Shown: positions 35,010-46,253, numbered from the stretch's first letter. The stretch is 64,000 nt of DNA from Rheum nobile (GCA_027886185.1 WOAB01000593.1:273001-337000), one strand, 5' to 3'. Numbers and translations are program-made. The notes: generated by a model from the letters alone, not told the origin.

Positions 35010-35355
35010 GATGAGCAACACTTCTGCAGATCGATTGTTCTCCTCTGAAAGTCCCTATAACCAAGCTTTGTCTGAATCTGAGAGCTTGAATTGCTCTGAC
35101 CCAAACTGCATGTGGCGTCCTAATTGCCTAGCCATGCATTGCTACAGTTCTGAGGCTTCCCTTCAAACTGTTGAAGGTCGACACGATCAAAAAACCCTAG
35201 AAGATGGTGTTGTTGACCAGCCCCTCCCTAAGTCCCCTCATGGTGATGTTCATGGTGGTGATGTTATCGATGGTGCTCATGTTGGTGAAGGTGCTGAAAG
35301 TGGCGTTAATGGTCCTGCTGCTCCACCGTCTAAGTCTGATGTTCACAGTGGATAA
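35010..35355 (+). CDS. Unrecognised ORF inside the MLE, opposite to the transposase
   Basis: ATG at 35010 gives about 114 residues: MSNTSADRLF..., a Cys-containing centre (CSDPNCMWRPNCLAMHC, a possible metal-binding CX4CX4CX4C-like pattern), then a His/Gly/Asp-rich tail, ending TAA at 35353-35355. The upstream region (34880-35009) is CT-rich and leader-like with 'gaagaaccctaaat'. It lies in MLE sequence, not in the LTR elements. It may be an accessory MLE ORF or a captured host exon. No stop interrupts it, unlike every transposase frame here. Confidence 0.4.
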
Positions 35356-35439
35356 GTCCTCTCTCCTCTATTTATTGTACCGTTGATTGGTGTTATAATT
35401 GTTGTTGTTGTAATACTGCATGCATGCTCTAGATCTTGG

Positions 35440-35760
35440 TTATTATTGGCGATGATCTGTTGATTATGATGATTGGCGATGATGCTTGTCTGAGTTCTGC
35501 TTGTTGATGAATGATGCTTTGTTGATTATGATGATTGGCGATGATCTGTTGGTGATGGTTCTGTGGATCAGTGATATGATGGAATCATGATGATTAATGT
35601 TGTTAATGTTAATAATGATCTGTTTCATGATTTGTTGATAATGATATGGTGGAATCATGCACTGAAAATGATTATTGTTGTTAATGTTGATAATGATCTG
35701 TTACATGATGATTAATGTGGATGATCTGTTGGATGATGATTACTGTTGATGTTCTGTTGC
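35440..35760 (+). repeat. Degenerate GATGATCTGTTG-type repeat
   Basis: Words 'ttgattatgatgattggcgatgat' and 'aatgatctgtt(t/a)catgat' recur irregularly. Low complexity, no coding. Confidence 0.7.
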
Positions 35761-36099
35761 ATGCTCTGGATCCTAATGATGACCATGTGTTACTGACTTG
35801 CAATTTATGTTGTACTTGTTCAAGCATGAAATGTAGCTTATATTTTATGTAGCTCAGTGATATGGTGGAATCATGTTATGATCAGTGATGAGCCTTTGAT
35901 GAGTTATTGTTTGGTTTTCTGTTAAGGTCCCTTGTATATGCTACATTATCATTAGTTGCTCATGACCCTGTTGCTTCTGACCCTGATTACTTGTTCACTG
36001 TATGAAATGTCAATTTGTGTTACTGATTTGTCCTAATGATGCTTCTGTGTTACTGAGTTGTAAATTTTGTGTTACTTGTTCAAGCATGAAATGTTAATC

Positions 36100-36170
36100 T
36101 GTACTTTCATTTATCTCCTTACTTCTTGAGCTTTTCTTCAAATGTGACTTATATACTGGGATAGAGGGAG
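36100..36170. repeat. Internal copy of the MLE right end
   Basis: 'cttgagcttttcttcaaatgtgacttatatactgggatagagggag' followed by TA is a near copy of the true right end (39128-39172). About 30 bp further left also aligns. No matching left end starts after it. Confidence 0.85.
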
Positions 36171-36189
36171 TAGTGATAAAACAATGATG

Positions 36190-36856
36190 AAGTCTTTTAA
36201 ATATGAGATGCAAGTTCCTGTAAATTGACTGCATTAATATTCCATAGGAAACCAGTTGATATTGACTGAATGAGGCTTATGGTTATGTTAGTGTTGTGTC
36301 TATGGGGTTGTGTCTGTGATGTTTGGGGACATTTGAGATTAAATGCTTATAGTCATTGTTGAAGTATTTAAGAACTGAGATGCAACTTCATGTATTGGCA
36401 CTGCATTAATATGCTATGAGAAACCAGTTAATATTGATTGAATGAGGCTTATGGGTATGTTAGTGTTATGTCAATGGCCTTGTGTCAGTGATGCTTAGGG
36501 ACATCTGAGTTTCTGTTTTGTTAATCAATGGTGAAGTCTTTTATATATGAGATCCAAATTCCTGTAATTAGACTGCATTAATGTGCTATGAGTAACCAAT
36601 AAATTTTGACTGAATGTGGCTTATGGGTATGTTAGTGTAGTGTGATTGGGGTTGTGTTAGAGATGCTTGGAGACATCTGAGATTAAAAATATTTAATCAA
36701 TGATAAGGTCTTGTAATACTGAAATGCAACTTCATGTAATTTCACTACATTAATGTGATATAGGAAACCAGTAAATATTTATTAATGTTGCTTATGGGTA
36801 TGTTAGTGGTTAGTCTATGGGCTTGTATCAATGATGATTGGGGACATCTGAGATTT
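36190..36856. repeat. Tandem array with exact 172-bp period, four units
   Basis: The word '(a/t)aacca(g/a)t' falls at 36249, 36421, 36593 and 36765, exactly 172 bp apart. Around it each unit has 'ctgcattaat', 'ggcttatgggtatgttagtg' and 'gggacatctgagatt'. Units differ by substitutions but hardly by indels. It lies between the internal end copy and the transposase. Confidence 0.92.
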
Positions 36857-37165
36857 TTTTTATGTTGTTATACCAGAGTTGAATTATGCTTGTTTGCTTG
36901 TTATGTTTGTCTGTATTTGGATGTTCTGTAAATCCATGCCCTCTGCTTGAGTACAATATAAAGACATTATAACATGTAAAGCCATTATAACAAACTGCAT
37001 ATTCACAAAAGTTTATATATTAATGATTGAGTACAATATATTCTAAATTCCTGCATGATATAATCCTGATTCTTGACAAAACATTCCAACTGTTTGCATC
37101 CTAACAAAAGTCCCTATATTAATACTTGCTTACAACATTTTCTAATGTTTAAAAAAGAAGTTGGT
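36857..37165. other. MLE spacer downstream of the transposase
   Basis: AT-rich, non-coding, containing 'gagtacaatata' repeated at about 36950 and 37028. Confidence 0.6.
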
Positions 37166-38801
37166 TTAGACAAAAAGTTCCTGAGTGTCTTGCTCTTCTT
37201 CTTGAGTTTGTTGTTGTGTGTATCCTGCTGTTTCATCTTCATTGTATTGTTGTGCATTTGATGATCCTGCTGCTTGTACTCCTTGTCCCCCATGAACAAT
37301 GCCCCAAGCTTCTATGACAACCCACATTGGTGCTTGAACTTGTGTTGGTAGATTACCCTCTGCTTCTAATCTTGTCTTGTTCACATGTGGCACATCATAA
37401 CCATTTCTTCCTTGGTCTTTCAATATCTCATTCATGATATATTGCAATGTCATCCACACACTACTTAGAGTTTTAGGATCTAGCTCATAAAATGCTTGAT
37501 GAACTGCATCTAACATGTGATCTACATCCTTAGGCATCTTTGTATGCATCAATGATTGAATGCTTCTAAAGAGTCCTAAGTCTAATATATTCAAATCAGG
37601 ATTGTTTGGTGGTTGTTGAGTTAGAATGAAAGTAAATCCTTCCTGTTGATATACTTGCTGTCATTCTGGATCATGTTGACTTATATGAGCCTTTGCATTA
37701 TCTTGTTGAATAAATATTACCTTGTGTTGTCCATCTTGTGGCCACTTTGCCTTGATTGCTGGAACTATTTGATTGATCAACATACTCCTTGTCACCTTCT
37801 GGTTTATTGATTCTACTAGCTTGGTCACTAGTGTCCCCTTTGGTCTGTTTTTTGGATGCTCTTTTGGCTGGCTCTTTGTATATGAATGGAAAAATACCAA
37901 TTTTACCATCAAATGTGCACTGTCCCTCTGAATTGAACCTTGGCCTTGCAACTGCAGTAGTGAACATTACTTTTGGAATAAATTTGCTTGAACTTGCAGC
38001 CCTATATTTCCCCTTCTCATTTTGTGCTAGATAGACCCTGTGTGATTTCTTTCTCAAATAAAACCATTTTTCATCCAAATGAACATAGTCATACATTGGA
38101 TAATATTGTCTCTTTGTTTCTGCTGTATCACCTTGTAGTAGCCCTAGTATCCAGGCTAGTCTTGTAACTTTATTGGCATCCTTCAATCCATGATGCAGAG
38201 GATTTGTATGTGGCTTCATGACTCCCCTCTTGATCATCCTATGTGATGTGCTTTTTGATATTCTAAGATTGCTTGCTAAATATCTGATGCAGGATCTGTC
38301 CCCCATATTCAAATTTGTGATAGCATCTTGTGGCACTTGAATTCTCTTTCTACCTGAGTTGTGATAATTTGTGCTGACATTGAAACTCTTATTTGCACTT
38401 CTTTGTCTCTTGGCTATGCCCCATATATTGCCTATGTACCATCTTGATACATTAAATTCTGTTGCTGTAGCATTAACTGCACCATGTTGTATCTTTCCAT
38501 TCTTTGTTCTGCTTAGAAGCCACAGTAAAATGTGCATTCTCTGGTCACTGCTGAGCCTGTTCCTGTTTGTCTGGTGATGACTTACTGCTTCCGTGTGATG
38601 CTCTATTTCTGCACGAAATGATGCCTCTGTTTCTGGTTCTTGGTTGAGATCAAAGTGAATGTCATCTTGTTCCATGTCCCCAAATGGTTGGTTGAGATCA
38701 AGATGGAACCCATCTTCTTCCATCCCTCCTTCATCACTACTGAAATGATGTTCCTCATATGGAAATAGAGCTGGTTAGTTGAGATCAAAGTCTGAAGACA
38801 T
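37166..38801 (-). pseudogene. MLE transposase (DD39D) with DLN motifs, broken
   Basis: ATG at 38801 opens MSSDFDLN, with a TAA at 38775-38777, then an N-terminus with LDLNQP and FDLNQE. A helix-turn-helix-like region follows (about residues 60-180), then the catalytic triad: D in VHLDEKWFY (about 38070), D in FIQQDNAKAH (about 37705) and D in LDLGLF (about 37580). I count 39 residues between the second and third D, the plant mariner signature. It would excise and insert at TA by binding the CTCCCTCCGTCCC ends. Breaks: TAA at 38775, a frameshift near 37840, TGA at 37661-37663 (within HDPEW). The ORF ends at 37166. Confidence 0.93.
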
Positions 38802-39141
38802 AGAGAAAAGACAGTGATGTTAATTTGAATCCTCTATTTTTTTTTGAACAGCAAGAGCAGAGTAAATGCTTGCATTTACTCTTGAACAACTCTTTAATGG
38901 CTCTCTTAATAGAGATGCAGAGATGTAAAATGGTCAATAAGTGTCCCCTGTTTTTATTGCCAATCCGTGTGATGTTAATTAATGTTGGTTTTCTATTGGT
39001 TTAGAAATTCTTGCCTTGGATTGAGACTAATTGTCCCTTGTAAACTGCATTTTTGAGCTGCAAATTCTCTTTGTACTTTTTGCAGCATTTAATGTCAAAC
39101 TGTACTTTCTATTACTCTCCTTAATTCTTGAGCTTTTCTCC
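38802..39141. other. MLE 5' flank of the transposase
   Basis: AT-rich, no gene. It would hold the transposase promoter on the minus strand; no clear TATA box was chosen. Confidence 0.5.
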
Positions 39142-39172
39142 AAATGTAGCTTATATACTGGGACAGAGGGAG
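39142..39172. repeat. MLE right terminal inverted repeat
   Basis: Ends GGGACAGAGGGAG, the complement of the left end with one change in the first 13 bases, followed by TA (39173-39174). Confidence 0.88.
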
Positions 39173-39174
39173 TA

Positions 39175-41864
39175 TAATTTTTATCCAACAATTATCTGGT
39201 TTAACTAATATTTTCCATAATAACTTGAATTATAATGCTTTGTTCATATCTTTTGATTTTCGTAGTCCGTGTCTTCCTTGTTGTATAAGTTTACAATTTT
39301 TTTTCCCATCCAATAAGAGGTTTATACGAGGGTTCTTTATTCCAGAACAAAGTTCTATTTAGTTTGTCAAGCTCATTATGAGTATCTACAGGAAGCATAA
39401 AGCTTTGCATAAGGTAGTTCGGTCTTGAAGCAAGATTAGCTTTAATTAATGTTGTTCTTCATGCTTGAGAAAGGAGTTAGCTTTCCATTTAGTTAATTGT
39501 TTTTGTGTGCTAGTTAAGATATCGGCAAAGGTATTTGAGTTTACTCTGCCATTAATGATATGGCATCCAAGATATTTCTCAAGGGATGTCATGTTTGTTA
39601 TTGTAAGAATTCCTTGGATCATCATTTTTTTCGCATTTGTTACTTTCTTTGTAACTTGAAAGGCTGATTTTTGAAAATTGACTTTTTGTCCAGAGATATT
39701 GCAGTATTCATCCACAATTTCTTTAATTTCCTTACATTTTTCTTATTTTTGCTTTTGAGAATATCATGATGTCATCCGTAAAAGCCAAGAAAGGAATACG
39801 GGTTCCATGTCTACAAATTTGAAAACCAATAGGTTTTCGAGGTCTATTAGATGCTTGCTGTAGTTTTCGAGCAAGAATTTCAGATCCTAGAATAAATAGG
39901 AAAGGAGAAAGAGGGTCTTCCTATCGCAGTCCTCTAGTTGGTTTGAAGATTTCCGTCGGACCATTATTGACAAGCACCGAAAAGGAAACAGTTGTTATAC
40001 ATTCTTTTATCCAAATAATGAATTTTTTTTGAAATCCAAATTTCTCCATAGTTTTAAGAATGAAATTCCATTTAATTATATCATATGCTTTTTCCATATC
40101 TAGTTTAATGGCAATAAAACCTTCATTTCCTTGTTTTGCTTTGAAGCAATGAAAGATTTCATGGGCAATTAAAATATTATCTTGAATTGCTCTGTTTGCA
40201 ATGAAAGCTCCATGTAATGGGTGGATTAATTTTTCCATAGTATTTTTTAGTCTTATTGTCAAGATTTTTGATATTATTTTATAAATTATAAAGCATAGAC
40301 TTATAGGTCTGTATTGGTTTGTAGAATTCGGATTATCACATTTTGGGATTAAGATATAAATGTATGGTTAATTTGTTTGAGTAATTTCCCGGAGAGAAAG
40401 AAACTTTTAACAACTTGAATCACCGATGGGCCAACAATATCCCACTATTTTTGATAGAATTTTGCTGTCATTCCATTTGGTCTAGGTGATTTATCTGAAC
40501 CAATGTAAAAAACATCCTTCTTGATCTCTTCATTAGAGACACTCTTTATTAAATCTGAATTATCTTCTGTGGAGATTTCATTATGGATTAGTTCAAGGTT
40601 ATCACATAAGAGACCTTCATTCATTTCTTCACTTTTGAATCTTTTAATAAAATCATTTTTGATTTCATTCCTAATAGTTTCTTCCCCAATAATGCTAGTT
40701 CCTTCTTGGGTTTTAATTTCCTTGATGATATTTCTATTTCTTCGTCCACTTGCAATTTTATAAAAGTAGCTGGCATTTGTATCTGAATATTTAATATGCT
40801 TTACTTTAGCTCTTTGATTCTAGAAGATCTTTTGGAAGCCATGGAGCTTCTTTTTTTTCCAATAAGTCTAATCTGTTTTTGAATTAGGTTACTGCTGGAA
40901 TTTGTACAAATTTCAACTTGAATATCAAAAAGTTGATTTTCAATATTTTGTAGTTGGGTAAAAACATTACCGGAAGTGCTCTTGTTCCACGTTTTGGCGT
41001 GTTTTTTTAAAATCTTTGTTTTGGAGACAAGGTCAAACATCCTGGAGCCATGAAAGGTTGTTCTTCAGGCTTGTTTAACAACGTTCCTAAAATCCTTTCT
41101 TGTCATCCAGACTTTTTCAAATTTGAAAGGTTGGTTTTTAAGAGGTATGGAAGATGTATGTTCAATCGAAATAGGGCAGTGATCCGAGTCGTAAAGGCAT
41201 AGTGTTTGGAACAAATATTATGATACCATTGTAGAATCTGGTAATGGACCAGAACTCTGTCAAGTTTTTCGTAAATGTTGTTTATTTCAGTTTTGTTTTT
41301 TCGCCAGGTAAAGGCATTCCCTAGAAAGGGAATATCCAGAAGTTTGCATTCATTTTTGAAGTATCGCAATCTTGTGAATTTTGACAAAGGTGTAGGTAGT
41401 CCTCCCATTTTTTCAGATGGATCATGTATCTCATTAAGGTCGCCCATAATAATACAAGGATAGATGCTATTTTTGATAAATGAAATAATGGCATCCCAAA
41501 ATTCATTTTTACCCGACTCATATGGTGGGGCATAGGTAAGAATGAGCATTGTTTTAATGTTTGTACACAGATTTGTATATTTAATACTGACAAATCTTGA
41601 TTCAATTTTATTAATTTCAAGGGTTTCATTTGTTAGTTGGTAAGATTTCCACATGACACAGATACCCCCTGAGAATCCAGTGGCCGAGACACAGTAAAAA
41701 TGATCAAACCCAACTTGTTTCCCAAGTTTTTCACTTGGTTCTTTGTTCGTTCTTGTTTCAAATAATGCGAGTAATTGAATCCGTTCAATCTTGTAGAAGG
41801 ATTCAATATCCATCCAAATGTTTTTTTTTTCAATCCCTCGACAATTCCAGGTTGTAATCTTCAT
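39175..41864 (-). pseudogene. LINE copy 1 ORF2: endonuclease and reverse transcriptase
   Basis: ATG at 41864 (MKITTWNCRGI) starts the AP-type endonuclease: TWNCRGI, GDLNEIHDPSEKMGG (about 41440), GNAFTW and the catalytic SDHCPIS (about 41180). A shift before SDHCPIS puts it in another frame. Reverse transcriptase follows: GSDKSPGPDGMTAKFY-type block (about 40500), KLDMEKAYD (about 40110), GLR with a CAG-to-TAG stop at 39921-39923, and the catalytic FTDD box (about 39790) where FADD is usual. It runs into the MLE at 39174 and resumes at 5465. Enzyme role: nick target DNA and copy the LINE RNA onto it. Confidence 0.9.
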
Positions 41865-43987
41865 AAAACACCAATGACATTATCGCCCCATGTTCGAAGG
41901 TTATTAGGGGTGTTGTTGTAATTTTTCTTGTCTTGTTTTTTATACCAATTAAAGGTAGACAATAGTTTATACTCACTGTAACAAATAGGATGAAGGTTTG
42001 TTTTTGATCCTTTACTAATTAGAGACCTTATTATTCTGTTTCTATAATTGTCATTCCACATATTCCTTCTAAAACATAGAATACATTTATGCCAGTGTGA
42101 GGTTTTGGTTTTAACATAGTCAATATTGTACATGGTAAAATACATGTTCTCACCGACAATATATTTGAGAAAAAGTCTTCTTCCTTGTTTGAGAGGAAGC
42201 TATGATTGATAGCATTAGATGTCTGGGTTTTCATATGTGTTGAGATACATTTCAATGTTCCAGAGTTGTTGTCAAAGACATTCTGAACATTTGGTTCACT
42301 CAAAAGAGAAGTAGATTCATTCCTAAGATTGGTGGAGCCCATCACCAGGGGATATATACACCCAGACATCAGCTCCAAAACTATTTGTTCATGTAGCATA
42401 GATATAACATTGTAGCTAAGTTTGTTCAATGTGTATTTGTTCAAAGAGTGGCAATGGTACGGTTCAACCTTGCATTTTTGTATGTAGGCTGAAAGTCTTC
42501 TTCCTTGTTTGAGTTCTTGGTTTGTGGGATGATGATGCTTGACAATTCTTGGACACCGATCAGAGAAGCCAAAAAATAGTAAGTTTTACTTTGTAAAAGA
42601 TTATGAAGAAAGGGGTAGAAAACCACCTCCATGAAGCTGTTAAGCCAAATGTGACTTTTCCAAGTCATAAACCTATACATAATATGTTTTTTCAAACCAA
42701 CAAGGATTAGCCAGCTAATCACATTCCAGAGTTCAAAGTGGCATTTTTCATTCACAAAAGGATAAAACTAGGGGGCATAAAATAAATAACAAACACCAAA
42801 ACAATCCCCACAAAGATTTTCAGCCAAATTGTTCAGTAGAGTCCAAGTTTTACAATTTTGATGGTTCCTCAATCGAGAGTATTTGTTCATATTGGAAAGA
42901 CCATTACAGTTCAAGTGGTATTCCACCTTAGTAGAGGCATTCAAGCAAGGTTCAATATGGTAGTAGAGATCAACACTCAGAAAAAGTATAAAACTCATAC
43001 CATTCATTATAAAAGGTCTAGACAAATCAATAATATAACCAAGCAAAGAGGTCTCTTTAAGTTTTAAAATAATTTTTCTCACACCAGATAGCTTAGACAG
43101 GTACAACTCCATGTCATTAATAGGTTTTGTTAAAAGATTGAGATTAGTAGTCTCTGAGTTAGGATCAGAATTGGCTTTAGCCACAAGAGGAGGGGTCACC
43201 TCAGAAGATTTCGAGACAGAGGCCGGGTTCAGAGTTATTGTTTTTGGTACCAACAGAAGGGTTAAAGGTACCCGGAGAGGTGCAAAGCGCCTCCTTCATG
43301 GTTTTCTTCCCCTTGTCCATGAGATTCGAAAAGGGAAAGAAAAACACACTAGTACAAGCAAAGAAATAGAAATAACAAGGGCAACAAATATGAAAACAAG
43401 AGAGTAAGAAAGCAAGATTTAAGTTTTGGAGTGTCGAGTTCTTCAAATCAAGTGTGAGATATATAGTTACGAGAATAGCAAGCAAATAAGCCAACAGAAG
43501 TAAGAAAGTAGAGAAGGAAGGAGTACACCTGTAAAGCAGGATTAGAGGTCTTCTAGAGATTAAGGGCATGTCTGGAGTATTGAACCAAATCCCATCACTG
43601 CCAATAGTAACGGGGCCGAGAGAGACAACATATCACCAGCCCTTCTCTTCCATGCAACACTGGAGGTATTGCTCTCCCAGAACCATGGCTTGCACTGAGG
43701 GAAGCGAGTCGTCCCATCCTTGCCCATTCTCAATCCACCCTTTGGTCATCCTCTCCGAAGAGCCCGTATCCCACATCAGCATCAGGAAACTTCCTCTGAA
43801 GAAGGTGATAGATCAGTGTTGAGGCGTAAGATCTTGCAGTCAAAGAATCGGGGTTAGGTAGCAACAAAAACCATTTCTGATGAAAGTTTGGTGCGATTTC
43901 TTCCAAAATTCGCCCAAAATTTCCTTGTCTTTTCAGAGCAAGGACGAGAAGCTGAGATCTGGGGTGTGTGAGAGTTGGTAATCTCAT
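41861..43987 (-). pseudogene. LINE copy 1 ORF1 region
   Basis: Frames from 43987 (MRLPTLTH...) and from 43320 (MDKGKKTMKEALCTS) cover this area but are broken by frame changes. A 1-bp insertion near 43270 and a 63-bp in-frame loss near 42285 are visible against copy 2. The last segment ends WGDNVIGVL with TGA at 41861-41863, overlapping the ORF2 ATG as ATGA. ORF1 of plant L1 elements encodes an RNA-binding chaperone. I cannot point to the usual zinc knuckle; a C-x2-C (HKCILCFR) occurs near 42080. Which ATG is the real start is open. Confidence 0.6.
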
Positions 43988-44154
43988 GATGATCGAGAAT
44001 TTTGGAGTAGAGATTGAGGCGACAGATCAGAAGGAGAGGATCAGTGAGTAAATGCGGCTACGACCACTCGAGGGTTAGGGTTTCATGGGGCAAATTAGGG
44101 TTACAAAAAGAGAGCGTTTTCTTTTTCAGGTTCGGAGTCATTTTCCCAAGTGTT
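43988..44154 (-). other. LINE 5' leader
   Basis: Non-coding sequence between the 13-bp target copy and the first ORF, containing two 'aaccctaa' words. An internal promoter would be expected here, but no element is diagnosable. Confidence 0.6.
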
Positions 44155-44167
44155 GTAGTTGAACACT
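44155..44167. repeat. Right target-site duplication of the LINE
   Basis: GTAGTTGAACACT, identical to 3227-3239. Confidence 0.9.
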
Positions 44168-45480
44168 CTGAAACTCCATTTGAGCCCCCAATATATTATT
44201 CAGCTAATTATCGCGTGTGTTTGTTGAAACTGAAATTGATTAATACCGGAATATTCATTTTTAAGATTTGCAAATTTGGGATAGTTTTTTTAATAATACT
44301 TGTACATTTATTTTTAAGATCTGTAAATTTTGGGATGCTTTTTTTAACAGAAAGTAATTATGGGTGGTTTTATCGAAAAAGAAGGGTGTCGGGGTTTAAT
44401 TATCATAATTATAAAGTTAAGGGTTGGTAGATCTCATTTTGTCAAGTTGAAGGGTCCTACATTTAATTAGTTTTATTAAAAAATATGATAATAGCTAGAC
44501 TGTTTTACCGTGTGAACAAAATGCAATTTAAAAAATACGTAGTAGAATATTTCACAAATAGTTTCATATATATATTAGGTAGATAGAAAATACTCATTAG
44601 GATTCATGAAATTTTATTATATTAATTTCACTGATATATCTCTCTTAAATTTGAACTGTTAATTTATTAAGAAAATATATAAAAACAATACTTTCAAATA
44701 AATGTGATGGTTCTCGGGTTTTTAAGTAAGTAAAGGGAAATGATTTCTACAAGAACTTGAGCTACCTAAAGAACGCGGTGATTAAACGTGATAAACAAAG
44801 TAAGAAAAGAACACGGTGTACAAAATGCTTCTATTATTATTGATAATGAAATTCTTTACACTTCTCTCACAATTACACAAGAACCACACACAGATTTTGA
44901 ATATATAAAATCACTTTTCTCCAAAATGTTTCTCCTGCCAAAATCCCTTCTTTTGTTGGGGCACATATGTCTATTTATAGGGGATGTGAGCTACTTTTGC
45001 TTAGTGGCAGTTGAGGGACGCGTGATGGCTAATGATTGATCATGCAATTGAGGTCGGCAGAGGTGTGTTGGATACTGATTGGATCATTTTCGCAGTGGGC
45101 CACGTGTCGGGAGAGGATGATGTGCACTATTGTTTACCCTTGATTGGTTTTCTTCGGTTTATAGGATGATTTGAAGATCGTGTTAAAATAAGAACGCGGC
45201 AGTTTATGGCGTTAAGGTTAAGGTGATTCATACATAATCTTTGGCGAGTAAATTTTACTTAACGCGGTAAAAATATAACGCGTTGATTTCAAGCGGCTAG
45301 CGTTATAAGATTATGACGTGCATTATCACAACCCCTTGTTTTGGCGAGTCACTTTGTGACTTAGACAAAATAAAAAAAATAGTTGGTGCTTGAAATCTAC
45401 GCGTGCTATCGGGACAATGACGAACTTTCGGGTGAGCCCTTTCTGGTGGGCCTGTCCTTTTGGACTTTTGGGCCCAGTAG
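44168..45480. other. Gene-less stretch between LINE and retroelement gene
   Basis: AT-rich up to about 44700, then a more complex part with repeated 'aacgcggt' words (44772, 45191, 45259, 45278) that may be the 5' region or LTR of the retroelement gene that follows. No LTR boundaries could be fixed. Confidence 0.5.
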
Positions 45481-45489
45481 GTGAGGGCC

Positions 45490-45658
45490 CATTAAAGGCT
45501 CTATAAATGGGCTCGACTACAGGGGGCGGGAAATCATTTCCACTTTTTTCTCTCTTCCTCTCCGCCTTTCTTCTCTCTCTCCATTGACGTTTGCGAATCC
45601 AGGCGGTTACTGTGCGACGTTTCCTCTTCTCCTCTTATATTCTCCACAGATCGACCAG
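45490..45658 (+). promoter_or_regulatory. Promoter and non-coding first exon of the retroelement gene
   Basis: GGGCCCA at about 45471 and 45486, TATA box CTATAAATGG (45501-45510), then a CT-rich leader ending GATCGACCAG with a splice donor GTAAGC at 45659. GGGCCC/TGGGCC boxes are common in plant promoters. Confidence 0.6.
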
Positions 45659-46253
45659 GTAAGCACATTTTCTTCTTTCTTTGTTGGTGGTTTTAGTAGT
45701 TAATCAGTTGCATGCTTGAAATCTTTTGGCGTGAGGGAGGATTGTAGCTTTTCCTTTTTATCTCTCTTCCTGAACTTCTGCCGGTCGTCGGCTTCCATGG
45801 CGGAAATGGGGGTTACAGGCTCGCGTTTTAGTGTATTTGGGTTGGCAGAACGGTGTTTTCGGATGATTCCATGGGATTTGGGGGTTAGGGAATACAATTG
45901 TTATTTTTACTGAGTAGTTATCTAGACCTGGGGGGTTTTCTAGGTTTGGGGTGAAGGAAGGTCGCCGGGGAGGCGACGCCGCTGCTCCGCCTTTTTTACT
46001 CCGGTTGGTTTTTGGTATGGAGTCCCCCCTCTTTTTTTTCCTTTTTGGTGAACCCAGTTCGAGGCTAACTGTTTCTCTTTTCTTCTTATTTTATCTCTCC
46101 TCTCCCTTTTTCTTTCCTCTTCTTCTTTTGTTTTCTACAACATGGTATCTCATGGATCATGTTGTCTTTGGTCTTCCTCACTTTCCTTTCACTGCACGCG
46201 CTCTACATTCTTGCCCATCATGCTAAGTCTCCTTTTGTTTCTTGTTGTTTCAG

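Larger units (their letters stand above)
5468..39172 (-). mobile_element. Mariner-like element (MLE) hosting two LTR retrotransposons
   Basis: The terminal inverted repeats are CTCCCTCCGTCCC... at 5468 and its imperfect complement ending at 39172, each next to TA (5466-5467 and 39173-39174), the mariner target duplication. After removal of the LTR elements about 4.9 kb remains: 5468-5785, 26712-26984 and 34874-39172. It carries a DD39D transposase pseudogene (minus strand), a plus-strand ORF of unknown role, a 172-bp tandem array and an internal duplicate of its right end. The LINE reverse transcriptase continues on both sides. The same ends are known from Stowaway MITEs, which are mobilised by MLE transposases. 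Confidence 0.9.
3240..44154 (-). mobile_element. L1-type LINE copy 1, split by nested insertions
   Basis: On the minus strand it reads 5' leader (44154-43988), ORF1 region (43987-41861), ORF2 with AP-type endonuclease and reverse transcriptase (41864-39175), a jump across the MLE (39172-5468), then the rest of ORF2 with zf-RVT and RNase H (5465-3292), then a poly(A) at 3248-3240. A 13-bp duplication GTAGTTGAACACT bounds it. The EN-RT-RNase H order is that of plant L1 elements. Without inserts it is about 6.5 kb, consistent with a full-length plant LINE. ORF2 contains stops and frameshifts, so the copy is inactive. Reading through the MLE boundary keeps the same protein family on both sides, which proves the MLE is a later insertion. 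Confidence 0.93.

Noticed and set aside
5468..36170. MLE ending at the internal right end (36170)
   Set aside because: The LINE reverse transcriptase resumes only after 39174, so the full insertion ends at 39172.
35440..36856. CRISPR-like or regulatory array
   Set aside because: Unit length (172 bp) and plant context exclude CRISPR; it is a tandem repeat in an MLE.
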